From Bowdeniella nasicola (GTDB lineage Bacteria; Actinomycetota; Actinomycetes; Actinomycetales; Actinomycetaceae): a stretch of DNA of 59,342 nucleotides. The position numbers and the translations under genes are program-made. The notes under the pieces were generated by a model. It ran no database searches, was not told where the DNA came from, and saw only the letters and a program-made list of their open reading frames with translations. Of this stretch, positions 49,801-58,177 are shown piece by piece (position 1 is the first letter of the stretch; each line of letters begins with the position of its first letter). Location: the NCBI GenBank assembly GCA_030537895.1, contig JAUNVA010000009.1, forward strand, positions 1 to 59,342. Reading direction: 5' to 3'.

Positions 49801-50073
49801 CGGGTGGAACCCGTGCCCTCGGTGGACGTCGACCTCGCGAGCGCCTGGCAGCGCGGCATCATCGACGCCGTCCTCGTGACCTCGGGCTCCGTGGCGCGCG
49901 CCATCGCCGGCCTGCTCGGCCATGCCGGGCCCGGGACCGCCGTCGTGACGATTGGGGAGCCGAGCGCTCGTGCCGTACGAACCGGCGGCGGGATCGTTGC
50001 CGAGGTGGCTCAGAGCCCGACGCCGGAGGGGCTGCTCGCCGCATGCGTGCGCGCCCTCGGCACCCAGAAGTGA
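46810..50073 (+). CDS. Triple fusion: coproporphyrinogen oxidase - hydroxymethylbilane synthase - uroporphyrinogen-III synthase
   Basis: One uninterrupted frame of 1087 residues joins three haem enzymes. Residues 1 to about 480 are a HemY/CgoX flavoprotein (FAD motif VVIGAGIAGLSAARDL; GSGLAAVVPHA near its end), oxidising coproporphyrinogen III. Residues about 505-830 are HemC (VRLGTRASDLAVAQS, VHSMKDLP, and Cys756 in GAGCAAPVG, which binds the dipyrromethane cofactor). Residues about 845-1087 are HemD (RVVLVPRGATD, HVALTSARTVETL, VLVTSGSVARAI). A Gln/Asn/Ala/Arg linker (about 480-502) parts HemY and HemC. Within it, GAGGGGGGC precedes an in-frame GTG at 48313, so a separate HemC-HemD product by internal initiation is possible. 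It overlaps hemE and is followed by hemB after 11 bases. Confidence 0.9.
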   Translation: MSRVVVIGAGIAGLSAARDLARMGHAPLVLEARGYPGGLIAGAPIPSAGTRADLITDIGAESFGTRGGAVAALAAELGLHSAPPEGRSWVLSTDGTAIRIPAGILGIPGLVADHEPDPDLAAALGGQDSPAYARALQDLELGPEVGQEAPDLASFVAARLGSAVVEALVRPVAGGIHSAPPESLALDVVAPGLRAATAEHGSLLRAVTALRHLPDPPPIVEQVVGGMHRLTSALARDIETAGGQVRTGVGVVALARTDAGYTVTTCPMRARGPELLEDGPRENLAADAVVVACSAPRALALLAPLAGVERWSMPEGSPIAHLTMVVRSADLDCAPRGSGMLVSPPQAGAEPFVAAKALTHMNAKWPWLGEALRAEIGDHYHLLRVSYGRHGEPYPEPTVAGAVRDVSRLTGVDLREDDVVASRLIRWDGTLAPPTPEHRRNVARLTEALRAHPGLAVTGAWVAGSGLAAVVPHARAVAREIASQNNAHARRATAPRPEEGGVGTQRSVVRLGTRASDLAVAQSTWVAEQLRRRGVEVQIVRITTSGDRSRRPLALMGGVGVFAATLRTALLEGECDLAVHSMKDLPVAPVPGLTIAAVPPREDPTDWLVLAPGLTELPDGASVGTGSPRRAAQLRAAYPGVTIADVRGNVPTRVTRAAEGDLDAVVLAASGLRRLGWREDGTVADGPLRHLLNERVVLPLPLLPAAAQGALAVECRVADASGDTLLARALADLNDEPSAAAAAAERAVLAELGAGCAAPVGTRATVTEDGAITLEAGVFAVDGAAAVRASGRAENVADADALGHRVARDLIAHGAGEIADIGATREARRADGLPSLPPLASGPLSGRVVLVPRGATDPITEAVRRAGAEAVAHPFLITHPLDADEDAIRDRLTSGTYTHVALTSARTVETLRARGLIDAIREAGCTVVSVGPATTGAATDAGLDVTHTGERDAESLATDLGPGANHHIWLPCSALAAPTLADRLQAAGWEVTREELYRVEPVPSVDVDLASAWQRGIIDAVLVTSGSVARAIAGLLGHAGPGTAVVTIGEPSARAVRTGGGIVAEVAQSPTPEGLLAACVRALGTQK

Positions 50074-50084
50074 AAGGACCACAC

Positions 50085-51077
50085 GTGACAGACCTGCCCA
50101 TCCGCCCCCGCCGCCTGCGCACGAACGCGGCAATGCGCCGCCTGGCGGCCGAAACTCGGGTGCACCCGCGCCAGCTGATCTTGCCGGCCTTCGTGCGCGA
50201 AGGGATCGACGCGCCGCGCCCCATCGAGTCGATGCCGGGCGTCAGCCAACACACGCTGGACTCGATCGCCCGCCTTGCCGCGCGCTGCGCAAGCGAGGGG
50301 ATCGGCGGCATCATGCTCTTCGGCGTCCCCGCACAAGACGATAAGGATGCCGAGGGCTCCGCCGCGTGGGCTGAGGACGGGATCCTGAACCGTGCGCTCG
50401 CCCGAGTGCGCGCGGAAGTGGGCGAGAGCGTCGTCGTCATGGCGGACACGTGCCTCGACGAGTTCACCGACCACGGGCACTGCGGAGTCCTCGATGATTC
50501 AGGCCGTATCCTCAACGATGAGACCGTTCAACGCTACGTTCGCATGGCGCGCGCGCAGGCTGCCGCCGGCGCGCACGTGGTGGGGCCCTCCGGCATGATG
50601 GACGGCCAAGTCGCGGCAATCCGCGCGGGTCTCGATACCGATGGACACACCGACACGGCGATCCTCGCCTACAGCGCGAAGTACGCCTCCGGCTTCTTCG
50701 GGCCGTTCCGCGACGCGGTCGGCTGCTCACTCACGGGGGATCGGCGGACCTACCAGCAGGACCCGGCCAATCGGCGTGAGGGCGTGCGCGAAGCGGCCCT
50801 CGACATCGCCGAGGGGGCGGACGCCGTGATGGTGAAACCTGCCGGCTACTACCTGGACGTGCTGGCCGACGTCGCGGCCACGAGCCCCGTACCGGTCGCC
50901 GCCTACCAGGTCAGCGGAGAATACGCCGCGCTGATCGCGGCGGCAGAGCGCGGCTGGCTGGACCGCGAGCGCGTCGTGGTCGAGTCGCTCACCTCGATCG
51001 CGCGCGCCGGCGCCGATCAGATCCTCACCTACTTCGCCCTGGAGGCCCTCCCCATGCTGGAGCGGGCCCAGGCCTAA
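50085..51077 (+). CDS. hemB: Porphobilinogen synthase (5-aminolevulinate dehydratase)
   Basis: This 330-residue enzyme condenses two 5-aminolevulinate molecules into porphobilinogen. It shows RPRRLRTNAAMRRL, the metal-site region DTCLDEFTDHGHCG (two Cys and one Asp, a mixed form), and both active-site lysines, in AYSAKYASGFFGPFRDA and VMVKPAGYYLDV. GTG 50085 with AAAGGACC just before it is the start; the open frame back to 49074 is a shadow through hemC-hemD. It lies 11 bases after the fusion gene. Confidence 0.96.
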   Translation: MTDLPIRPRRLRTNAAMRRLAAETRVHPRQLILPAFVREGIDAPRPIESMPGVSQHTLDSIARLAARCASEGIGGIMLFGVPAQDDKDAEGSAAWAEDGILNRALARVRAEVGESVVVMADTCLDEFTDHGHCGVLDDSGRILNDETVQRYVRMARAQAAAGAHVVGPSGMMDGQVAAIRAGLDTDGHTDTAILAYSAKYASGFFGPFRDAVGCSLTGDRRTYQQDPANRREGVREAALDIAEGADAVMVKPAGYYLDVLADVAATSPVPVAAYQVSGEYAALIAAAERGWLDRERVVVESLTSIARAGADQILTYFALEALPMLERAQA

Positions 51078-51161
51078 ACCACACCCGCGCGATGGGCGGC
51101 CACCACCGCCGCCGCGATAGCCTGCCATCAGCGAGCCATCAGCACGTAAAGGACGATTGTC

Positions 51162-52469
51162 ATGACCTCGAACGCCTCCCTCTTCGACCAGGCCCGCCAC
51201 GTCATCCCCGGCGGGGTCTCCTCCCCGGTACGGGCCTTCGGTTCCGTCGGCGGGACACCACGCTTTTATGAGAGCGCGAAGGGCGCGAACGTCCTCGACG
51301 CGGAGGGAGTCAGCTACACCGACCTCGTCTGTTCGTGGGGTCCGGCCCTGCTCGGGCACGCCCACCCCGAGGTCGTCGCCGCCGTGCAGGAGGCGGCCGC
51401 GCGTGGCCTCAGCTTCGGGGCGCCGACGGCGGGGGAGGTCACGCTCGCCGAACTCGTCACCGAGCGCGTGCCCTTCTGCGAGCGCGTGCGCTTCGTCTCG
51501 ACGGGCACCGAGGCGACGATGACCGCGATCCGCCTGGCCCGCGGCGCGACCGGGCGCGATCTGCTCGTGAAGTTTGCCGGCTGCTATCACGGCCACTCCG
51601 ATTCACTGCTCGCGCAGGCGGGTTCCGGGGTCGCCACGGCGGGCCTGCCCGGCAGCGCGGGCGTGCCAGCGCAGGTGGCCGCGCAGACCGTCGTCGTGCC
51701 CTACAACGACGTCGAGGCCCTGCGTGCCCTGTTTGCGGAACACGGGGATGAAATCGCCGCCGTCATCACCGAGGCCTCCCCCGCCAACATGGGTGTGGTC
51801 CCGCCGCTTCCCGGGTTCAACGCCGAGATTCGCCGCCTCACGCGCAAGGCCGGTGCCCTCATGATTCTCGATGAGGTCCTCACGGGCTTCCGCGTCGGTC
51901 CCGCCGGCTGGTGGGGGCTGGAGAATGCGGACCCGGACACCCCCTCCTGGACGCCCGACCTCGTGACGTTTGGCAAGGTCATCGGCGGCGGCATGCCGCT
52001 GGCCGCGCTCGGCGGGCCCGCCTCCGTCATGGATCTGCTCGCCCCGCTCGGCCCCGTCTACCAGGCGGGCACCCTGTCGGGTAACCCGCTGGCCACGGCT
52101 GCGGGCATTGCGACCCTGAGGCTGGCCGACGAGGCCGTCTACGCCCACGTCGATGCCGCCGCCACCCGGATCCGTGGGGCGCTCGGTGAGGCGCTATCGG
52201 ACGCCGGTATCCCGTTTGCACTCAACCACGCCGGCTCGCTCTTCTCCGTCTTCCTCGGGGAGGCGTGCGCCGCCGAGGGAGTCGAGAACTACGCTGACGC
52301 CAAGGCCCAGGACGCGGATGCCTACGCCCGCTTCTTCCACGCCATGCTCGAGGCCGGCGTCGCGCTCCCGCCCTCGTGCTTCGAAGCGTGGTTCCTCTCA
52401 GCCGCCCACGACGACGACGCGCTCTCGACGATCGAGGACGCCATCCGGGCGGCGGTTGCCGCCATCTAG
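51162..52469 (+). CDS. hemL: Glutamate-1-semialdehyde 2,1-aminomutase
   Basis: This 435-residue class III aminotransferase turns glutamate-1-semialdehyde into 5-aminolevulinate, completing the C5 route begun by HemA. It has [14 protein letters not shown] near the start, [25 protein letters not shown] binding regions, [20 protein letters not shown], and the PLP lysine in [17 protein letters not shown] 51162 has AAAGGACG in front. It is the last haem gene of the rightward operon, 84 bases after hemB; mshA begins 28 bases after its end. Confidence 0.97.
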   Translation: MTSNASLFDQARHVIPGGVSSPVRAFGSVGGTPRFYESAKGANVLDAEGVSYTDLVCSWGPALLGHAHPEVVAAVQEAAARGLSFGAPTAGEVTLAELVTERVPFCERVRFVSTGTEATMTAIRLARGATGRDLLVKFAGCYHGHSDSLLAQAGSGVATAGLPGSAGVPAQVAAQTVVVPYNDVEALRALFAEHGDEIAAVITEASPANMGVVPPLPGFNAEIRRLTRKAGALMILDEVLTGFRVGPAGWWGLENADPDTPSWTPDLVTFGKVIGGGMPLAALGGPASVMDLLAPLGPVYQAGTLSGNPLATAAGIATLRLADEAVYAHVDAAATRIRGALGEALSDAGIPFALNHAGSLFSVFLGEACAAEGVENYADAKAQDADAYARFFHAMLEAGVALPPSCFEAWFLSAAHDDDALSTIEDAIRAAVAAI

Positions 52470-52497
52470 GACAAGCGCGACCATTTAGGCTGGGGAC

Positions 52498-53814
52498 GTG
52501 AGCACCCCATCGTCGCGGATCGCGCTGATCTGCCTGCACACCTCGCCGCTGGCCGAACCGGGGCGGGCGGATGCGGGCGGCATGAACGTCGTCGTGCAGC
52601 GCTGGTCACACCAGCTGGCGGATCTCGGCTTCACCGTGGATCTGTTCACGCGCCGCGCCGAACCCGATTCGCCGCGCACCCGCGAGGTGCGTGCCGGAGT
52701 GTGGCTCCACCAACTGGATGCCGGGCCGCCGGGACCGCTGGCGAAGAGTGACATGGAGGCCGCGATCAAGCCGTTCGCCGTCGAATTGCGCGCGGCATTT
52801 TCTACCCGAGGCCCAGACCTCGTGCACTCCCACCACTGGTTCTCCGGCGTGGCGGCCCTGCCGATCGCCCAGGACCTCGGCGTGCCCCACGTCCAGTCCT
52901 TCCATTCGGTGGCGGCCCCCGCCAATGCCGCGAGCCTTGCCGCCGGGGAGACCAGCGAGTCCCCCGGACGAATCGCCGGAGAGCGATACGTGGCGGGCGC
53001 CTCCGACCTCGTGATCGCCGTGTCGCGCGCCGAAGCGGCAACGATCAGCGAACGTTACGACGTGGATCCCGCGCGGATGCGTGTGGTGCGCCCCGGCGTG
53101 GGGACGACCTTCTTCCACCCCCGCAACGACGACCCCTGCCTCCACGGGCCCGATCAGCGCGAGAGGAACGCGGCCGATAGGGACGAAACGGGCCCGCGTG
53201 ACAGCGCCCGGTCGAGCCGAGGTGAGGGCAGTGAGGCGCACCGTTCCGGGGACGGGTCCCCAGCGCCCTACCTGCTGTTCGCGGCGCGGCTGCAGCCACT
53301 GAAGGGCGCGGACCTCGCGCTCGAGGCGTTCGCACTCATCACCGAACGCCGCCCGCGGTTGCGTCTCGCAATCGCGGGGGCCGCCTCGGACGATTTCGGC
53401 AACTACCCCGAGGAGCTGTACGCCCGGGTGGAGGAGTTGGGCCTCACGGGCCGGGTCGACTTCCTCGGCGCGGTCTCGCGCTCACGCCTGGCCGACCTCA
53501 TGCGGGGTGCGGAACTGTTCTTGTTGCCGTCCTGGTCCGAAACGTTCGGACTCGTCGCGCTCGAATCGCAGGCGAGCGGCGTGCCGGTCATCGGGTGGCG
53601 CGGCGCCGGGGGCCTGCCCGAAGCGGTCGCCCCAACGGGCGTGCTGCTCACCTCGCGCGAACCCGCGGCGTGGGCGCAGGCCGTCGAGGCCTTCCTCTCC
53701 GATCCCGCCCGCCTGTGCACGGCGCGCGCCGACGCTCGCGCCTTCGCGCTCACCCAATCGTGGCAGGCGAGCGGGAACGCGCTCGCCGCCGTCTACCGTG
53801 AGGTGCTGTCATGA
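52498..53814 (+). CDS. mshA: D-inositol-3-phosphate glycosyltransferase (MshA)
   Basis: This 438-residue GT4 enzyme begins mycothiol synthesis by linking N-acetylglucosamine to inositol 3-phosphate. The MshA signature HTSPLAEPGRADAGGMNV is near residue 13, SHHWFSGVAALP and HVQSFHSVA follow, and the second half has RLQPLKGADLALEAF, FLGAVSRSRLADLM and SWSETFGLVALESQASGVPVIG. A hydrophilic, charged insertion of about 50 residues (205-257) parts the two Rossmann halves. GTG 52498 has a weak ribosome site. Its last bases overlap mshB (ATGA), tying the two mycothiol steps together. Confidence 0.9.
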   Translation: MSTPSSRIALICLHTSPLAEPGRADAGGMNVVVQRWSHQLADLGFTVDLFTRRAEPDSPRTREVRAGVWLHQLDAGPPGPLAKSDMEAAIKPFAVELRAAFSTRGPDLVHSHHWFSGVAALPIAQDLGVPHVQSFHSVAAPANAASLAAGETSESPGRIAGERYVAGASDLVIAVSRAEAATISERYDVDPARMRVVRPGVGTTFFHPRNDDPCLHGPDQRERNAADRDETGPRDSARSSRGEGSEAHRSGDGSPAPYLLFAARLQPLKGADLALEAFALITERRPRLRLAIAGAASDDFGNYPEELYARVEELGLTGRVDFLGAVSRSRLADLMRGAELFLLPSWSETFGLVALESQASGVPVIGWRGAGGLPEAVAPTGVLLTSREPAAWAQAVEAFLSDPARLCTARADARAFALTQSWQASGNALAAVYREVLS

Positions 53815-54590
53815 TCGAGACCCTGCTCTCCGCGCGAGCCCCCCTGGTCGCGCACGCCCACCCCGACGACGAAACCCTCGCCACCGGGGCTCTCCTCGCC
53901 CACCTGGCGGCAACCGGGAGGCGTGGTGCCGTCGTCACGGCCACCCGCGGGGAGCGTGGGGAAGTCCGCGCCGACGCGGACCTTGCCGGAGCCTCCCTTG
54001 TGCAGGTGCGCCGCCGTGAGCTGCGCTGCGCCCTCGAGCACCTCGGTGTCACCCGCCACACCTACCTGGCCGAGGGCACCCAGAACTGGCGCGATTCCGG
54101 CATGCGCTGGATCCGCCCGGGCCTCGCGGGGCCCGCCGAGGTCGCCGAACGCGATCCGGCGGCGTTCACTGCGGGAGACGTGCAGGTACAGGCCGCCCAG
54201 CTCGCCGCGCAGGTGCGCGCCTGGGAATGCGACGCGCTCGTCTCCTACGACGACGCCGGCACCTACGGGCATCCCGACCACGTCCAGATGCACCACGTCG
54301 CCCGCGCGGCGGCACGGGCGGCGAAGGTACCGTTCATCCAGGTGCGCTCGGAGGAGACGAGCCCGGCAAGCCTCGACGCGGCACCGGTCCTTCCCGCGAG
54401 CGCCGTCGACGGAGCCTTCGTGGGGCTCCCCCAGACGTTCGCGCAGGTGCGTGCGGCACTCGGGTGCTACGCGACGCAGTTGCAGGTCGTGGCGGACCTG
54501 GAGGCCGAGGGGCACGTCGGCGTTCGGGTGCGCCACGTGGGCGGCCAGCTCCAAGACATCTGGTGCGGCGTCGCCTTCACCGAACGCTAG
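53811..54590 (+). CDS. mshB: GlcNAc-inositol deacetylase (MshB)
   Basis: This 259-residue zinc-dependent PIG-L/LmbE deacetylase acts on GlcNAc-inositol, the second step after MshA (once the phosphate is removed). AHPDDE (16-21) holds the zinc ligands, ATRGERGEV and the second metal-site region TYGHPDHVQMHHVA (His-rich, about 151-164) follow. It is somewhat shorter than the 300 residues of mycobacterial MshB, and substrate use for the related Mca amidase cannot be excluded, but adjacency to mshA favours MshB. It overlaps mshA by 4 bases. Confidence 0.87.
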   Translation: MIETLLSARAPLVAHAHPDDETLATGALLAHLAATGRRGAVVTATRGERGEVRADADLAGASLVQVRRRELRCALEHLGVTRHTYLAEGTQNWRDSGMRWIRPGLAGPAEVAERDPAAFTAGDVQVQAAQLAAQVRAWECDALVSYDDAGTYGHPDHVQMHHVARAAARAAKVPFIQVRSEETSPASLDAAPVLPASAVDGAFVGLPQTFAQVRAALGCYATQLQVVADLEAEGHVGVRVRHVGGQLQDIWCGVAFTER

Positions 54591-54682
54591 AGGCCGCGCT
54601 GCGGGGTCTCGGCAAACGCGGGACGGCGCGCGCTTTCCCACGGACAATGGAGGAAAGAGCGCCATTGCCAAAGGAGGCCACG

Positions 54683-55228
54683 ATGCAAAGCCCAGCCGAC
54701 TGGTCACCAATCGTGACGACGGACCTTGCCCTGCGGGCGCCGACCGACGACGACCAGCCCACCCTGACCGAGCTGCATTCCGACCCGCAGACGTTCATGT
54801 ATCACCCGCTACCACCGGAGCTGGCCGCCACCGTGGTGACGCGACGCTACGAAGGCTCCGTCGCGCATTGGCGCGAACACGGTTTCGGGTACTGGATCGC
54901 GACCGAACTGCGGGACCCGACCCGTGCCGTCGGGATTGGCGGCGTCCAGTTTCGCACCTTCCACGGCCGCACGTGCCTGAGCCTCTACTACCGGTTCGCG
55001 CCGTCGACCTGGGGGCACGGCTACGCCACCCAAACCGCACGCGCCGCCGTCGAGTTGGCCACCCGTCATCTGCCGGACTATCCCATCGTGGCGCTCACGG
55101 TTCCGGCGAATGAGCCCTCGCAGCGGGTAGCACTCAAGGCGGGGCTCACGCACCTGAGCGAACTGGACACCGAGCAGGAAACACACGGACGCCGCTTCAC
55201 GCACGTCTACTACGTCGCAAACTGGTAG
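54683..55228 (+). CDS. GNAT acetyltransferase (RimJ/RimL-like)
   Basis: This 181-residue protein has the GNAT layout: a first beta-hairpin with TTDLALRAPTDDD, then GIGGVQFRTFHGRTCLSLYYRF, then the acetyl-CoA loop WGHGYATQTARAAVELA and the final LTVPANEPSQRVALKAGL. It resembles the RimJ/RimL group that acetylates N-terminal amino groups or small amines. ATG 54683 has AAGGAGG directly in front; the open frame upstream to 54227 is an mshB shadow. The substrate is unknown, and the link to mycothiol genes may be only positional. Confidence 0.83.
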   Translation: MQSPADWSPIVTTDLALRAPTDDDQPTLTELHSDPQTFMYHPLPPELAATVVTRRYEGSVAHWREHGFGYWIATELRDPTRAVGIGGVQFRTFHGRTCLSLYYRFAPSTWGHGYATQTARAAVELATRHLPDYPIVALTVPANEPSQRVALKAGLTHLSELDTEQETHGRRFTHVYYVANW

Positions 55229-55416
55229 GCCTCCACGCCGGCCGCGCGCCCGGCACAACGCGATACGCGTGCCCGCCACAGCCCGGCGGACCACCCAGCT
55301 GCAGGACTGTGGCTCGTCTCACGTAATGGTCAAGTCTTTCGCCCTGCAGTTCAACGCCCTACCCTCGCCTTCAACACGCGGGCCGGGAGTGGGCCCGCGG
55401 TAGTCAAGGAGGGACC

Positions 55417-56979
55417 ATGTCTCGCACCCCCACCACCAGTGCCGAACCGGCACGCCGCGAACAGTGGACCGGCCAGTACGGTTTTATCCTCGCGGCCATT
55501 GGTTCAGCCGTCGGCCTGGGCAATATCTGGCGTTTTCCCGGCGTCGCCTACACGAACGGCGGCGGCGCCTTCCTCATCCCCTACCTGGTCGCGCTCCTGA
55601 CGGCCGGCATCCCGATCCTGCTGCTCGACTATTCGCTCGGCCACCGCTTCCGCGGCTCCGCGCCGACCGTCTTTCGGCGGATCAACAAGAACTTTGAGGT
55701 CCTCGGTTGGCTCCAGGTTCTCATTAGCTTCGTCATCATCACCTACTACGCCGTCATCCTTGCGTGGGCCCTTCGCTACACCTTCTACTCGGTGACCGAA
55801 GCCTGGGGCGATGACCCGATGGGCTTCTTCGTCGGTGACTTCCTGCAGGTCGGGGACCCGGCCATGAATGCCGACGTCGTTCCCGGCATCTTCTGGCCGC
55901 TCGTGGGCCTGTGGGTGGTCGCGGCCATCATCATGGCGCTCGGCATCACCTCGGGACTTGAGCGCGCGAACCGCGTCTTCATGCCCGTCCTGCTCGTGAT
56001 CTTCCTCACCCTCGTGGTACGCGCCCTGTTCCTGCCGGGTGCCGCCGACGGATTGAACGAGTTTTTCACCCCGAACTGGCAGGCGCTCGGTGACCCGCAG
56101 GTCTGGATCGCGGCCTACTCGCAGATCTTCTTCTCCCTGTCGGTAGCGTTCGGCATCATGCTCACCTACTCGAGCTACCTCAAGCGCCGTTCAAACCTCG
56201 TGCCGACCGGCCTGGTCACCGGGTTTGCGAACTCCTCGTTCGAGATCCTCGCCGGCTTCGGCGTGTTCGCAACCCTCGGCTTCCTCGCCCACAAGTCCAA
56301 TGTGGCGGTGGGTGAGCTCGAGGGCATCACGGGTCCGATTCTCTCGTTCGTCACATTCCCCTCGGTCATCTCGATGATGCCCGGCGGCCCAATCTTCGGT
56401 GTGATCTTCTTTGCCTCGCTCTCACTGGCGGGTTTCACGTCCCTGATCTCCCTGCTGCAGGTCGTCTCGGCCGCCATGCAGGAGAAGTTCGGGTTGAACC
56501 GCCGCCTCGCGGCGTTGCTCTCCTGTGGGATCACGGGCGTGTTGTCGGTCATCTTGTTCTCGACGACGAACGGCCTGAACGCCCTCGACGTCGTCGACAA
56601 GTTCATCAACGAGATCGGCATCGTCAGCTCCGCGATCCTCATGACCCTGCTCGTCAGCTACGCGGCCAAGAAACTGCCCGAGCTGCTCAAGCACCTGAAC
56701 CACTACTCGACCCTGCCGGTCGGCAAGTGGTGGTACGCGATGATCGGCGGACTCGCACCGGCTGTGCTGAGCGTGATCTTCGTGGCGACCGTCTATTCGC
56801 TCGTCACCGAAGGCTACGGCGGCTACCCGGAGAGCTTCATCTACCAGTTCGGATGGACGATGCTCCTGCTGGTCGTGATCGCCTCCTTCACCCTCTCGGT
56901 GATCCCCTGGAAGGTGAAGCCGGACGATTTCGATCCCGTCGACTACCACGAAGATGGCGCCAGCGCGCCGAAGGCCTAA
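55417..56979 (+). CDS. Neurotransmitter:sodium symporter-family amino acid transporter (MetP-like)
   Basis: This 520-residue membrane protein has about 12 spans and the NSS marks AIGSAVGLGNIWRFPGVAYTNGGGAF in TM1 (sodium and substrate site) and later FFSLSVAFGIML. The MetPS system of Corynebacterium glutamicum, a sodium-coupled methionine/alanine importer, is the nearest named relative that also uses a tiny partner, and the tiny gene follows here. ATG 55417 has AAGGAGGG. Substrate methionine or alanine is inferred, not shown. It has its own upstream gap of about 190 bases, in which I found no clear promoter or riboswitch. Confidence 0.9.
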   Translation: MSRTPTTSAEPARREQWTGQYGFILAAIGSAVGLGNIWRFPGVAYTNGGGAFLIPYLVALLTAGIPILLLDYSLGHRFRGSAPTVFRRINKNFEVLGWLQVLISFVIITYYAVILAWALRYTFYSVTEAWGDDPMGFFVGDFLQVGDPAMNADVVPGIFWPLVGLWVVAAIIMALGITSGLERANRVFMPVLLVIFLTLVVRALFLPGAADGLNEFFTPNWQALGDPQVWIAAYSQIFFSLSVAFGIMLTYSSYLKRRSNLVPTGLVTGFANSSFEILAGFGVFATLGFLAHKSNVAVGELEGITGPILSFVTFPSVISMMPGGPIFGVIFFASLSLAGFTSLISLLQVVSAAMQEKFGLNRRLAALLSCGITGVLSVILFSTTNGLNALDVVDKFINEIGIVSSAILMTLLVSYAAKKLPELLKHLNHYSTLPVGKWWYAMIGGLAPAVLSVIFVATVYSLVTEGYGGYPESFIYQFGWTMLLLVVIASFTLSVIPWKVKPDDFDPVDYHEDGASAPKA

Positions 56980-56988
56980 GGAGGAGTC

Positions 56989-57108
56989 ATGACTGGAACT
57001 GCCATCGCCATGATGATTGTCGCCATCACCACCGTGTGGGGTGGGTTGGCCGCATCGATCATCTATCTGGTGACACACCCGAGTCCTGTCGACATCGACG
57101 AGGAGTAG
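56989..57108 (+). CDS. Small single-span subunit of the NSS transporter (MetS-like)
   Basis: This 39-residue protein, too short for most gene finders, starts at ATG 56989 with AAGGAGGAGTC in front, 9 bases after the transporter gene ends. It has one hydrophobic span (about residues 5-28, MTGTAIAMMIVAITTVWGG then LAASIIYLV) and an acidic end, DIDEE. Small partner proteins of this form, called MetS, are needed by the MetP transporter in Corynebacterium. It is shorter than the corynebacterial one of about 60 residues. The function is inferred from form and position. Confidence 0.8.
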   Translation: MTGTAIAMMIVAITTVWGGLAASIIYLVTHPSPVDIDEE

Positions 57109-57135
57109 CCCACTCCCGGCTCTCCTGCCGACAGG

Positions 57136-57169
57136 CCTGCGCCCACCGACCCTGGTCGGTGGGCGCAGG
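57136..57169. terminator. Bidirectional terminator hairpin
   Basis: CCTGCGCCCACCGAC and GTCGGTGGGCGCAGG form a perfect 15-base stem around a 4-base loop. It lies between the small transporter subunit and the converging patatin-like gene, so it can end both transcripts. Confidence 0.8.
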
Positions 57170-57205
57170 TATGTCCGGGACGCCAAGCAGCGCGTGGCCC
57201 CGGCG

Positions 57206-58108
57206 CTACCGCCCGACGAACCGTGCGATCGCCGCCACCTCGTGCCGCGCCTGGGCGAGTCCACGGCGGTGCGCGGCCCACAGCGTCGCGACGTCACGTT
57301 CACCGTTTGTGATTGGCATGGTCTCAGGGCAAAAGAGGTAGGCGCGGCCCTCGGCTTCCAGCTCGAAGAGGTGGCGGCGCGTACGGTTGTAGCGCTCGTG
57401 GCGGTCCGCGAGTCTCTGAGCGACGGCCGGATAGCGGCGGTAGTGGTGCCGAATGTAGGCGAGGCCTCGCTGCGGGCGCTTCACGTAGTCGCGCGGCTGA
57501 GTGAGGATCACGACGAACCGTTCGAAACCCTCCGCCTCCGCCCGGTCGATCGCAATCCCGCCTGACCCGCCGATGGCACCGTCCACATAGACCTCGCCGT
57601 CCAGGTGGACGGGCGGCATGAGTACGGGCATCGTCGAAGACGCCTGCACGCGGATCATCAGGTCGCCGAGAACTCGGATGTCCCGCTTGGACCACCACAC
57701 CTGCTCGCCACTCTCGGCGTGGAAGGCACCGATCCGAAAGTCCGCCGGGTTAGCCATGAAGGCGGCGTAATCGAACGGGAATGCGCCGTCGGGCAGGCCC
57801 GACTCCTGGTAGATGTAGTGCGAGTTGTACAGGCCCCGCCCGGTGAGGAAGGTCGCGAGGCTCCCAAATTTGGGGTCCTCGGCGATCTCTACGAACGCCT
57901 GCCGCGCCCGCTCGGGTGAGCGTGCGATGTAGTTGCACGTCATCGACGAACCTGCCGAGATTCCCGCAACCCAGCGGAAGTCCAGGCCAGCCTCGAGGAG
58001 CGCCACCACCATCGCGGAGGTGTAGGCGCCGCGCATGCCGCCGCCTTCGAAGATCAGCGCGGTGTCGGTAATCGGGTCTCTCACCTGCTCGAGCCTAGTC
58101 GTCCTCAC
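57206..58108 (-). CDS. Patatin-like phospholipase / lysophospholipase
   Basis: This 300-residue serine hydrolase is of the patatin family, which acts on phospholipids or other lipid esters. The oxyanion loop EGGGMRGAY is at 21-29, the nucleophile elbow GISAGS gives Ser51, and the catalytic Asp lies in VDGAIGG (Asp176). The remainder matches the bacterial group with C-terminal RRRHLFELEAEGRAYLFCPE-type ends. It has no visible signal peptide. GTG 58108 is used; GTG 58084 is an alternative. It is separated from the PadR pair by 69 bases and may be read from the same promoter or its own. Confidence 0.88.
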   Translation of the reverse strand: MRTTRLEQVRDPITDTALIFEGGGMRGAYTSAMVVALLEAGLDFRWVAGISAGSSMTCNYIARSPERARQAFVEIAEDPKFGSLATFLTGRGLYNSHYIYQESGLPDGAFPFDYAAFMANPADFRIGAFHAESGEQVWWSKRDIRVLGDLMIRVQASSTMPVLMPPVHLDGEVYVDGAIGGSGGIAIDRAEAEGFERFVVILTQPRDYVKRPQRGLAYIRHHYRRYPAVAQRLADRHERYNRTRRHLFELEAEGRAYLFCPETMPITNGERDVATLWAAHRRGLAQARHEVAAIARFVGR

Positions 58109-58177
58109 CGCTAGCCGAGCCGCTCACCTTCCCCAGCCGAAACACTCGGGGCGTTCGAGGTGCCGGCCTGCGCCCCC

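Noticed and set aside
49074..50084. Upstream extension of the hemB frame to 49074
   Set aside because: The extension overlaps the HemC-HemD part of the fusion in another frame and is an Arg/Gly-rich shadow. GTG 50085 has a good ribosome site and aligns with known HemB starts.
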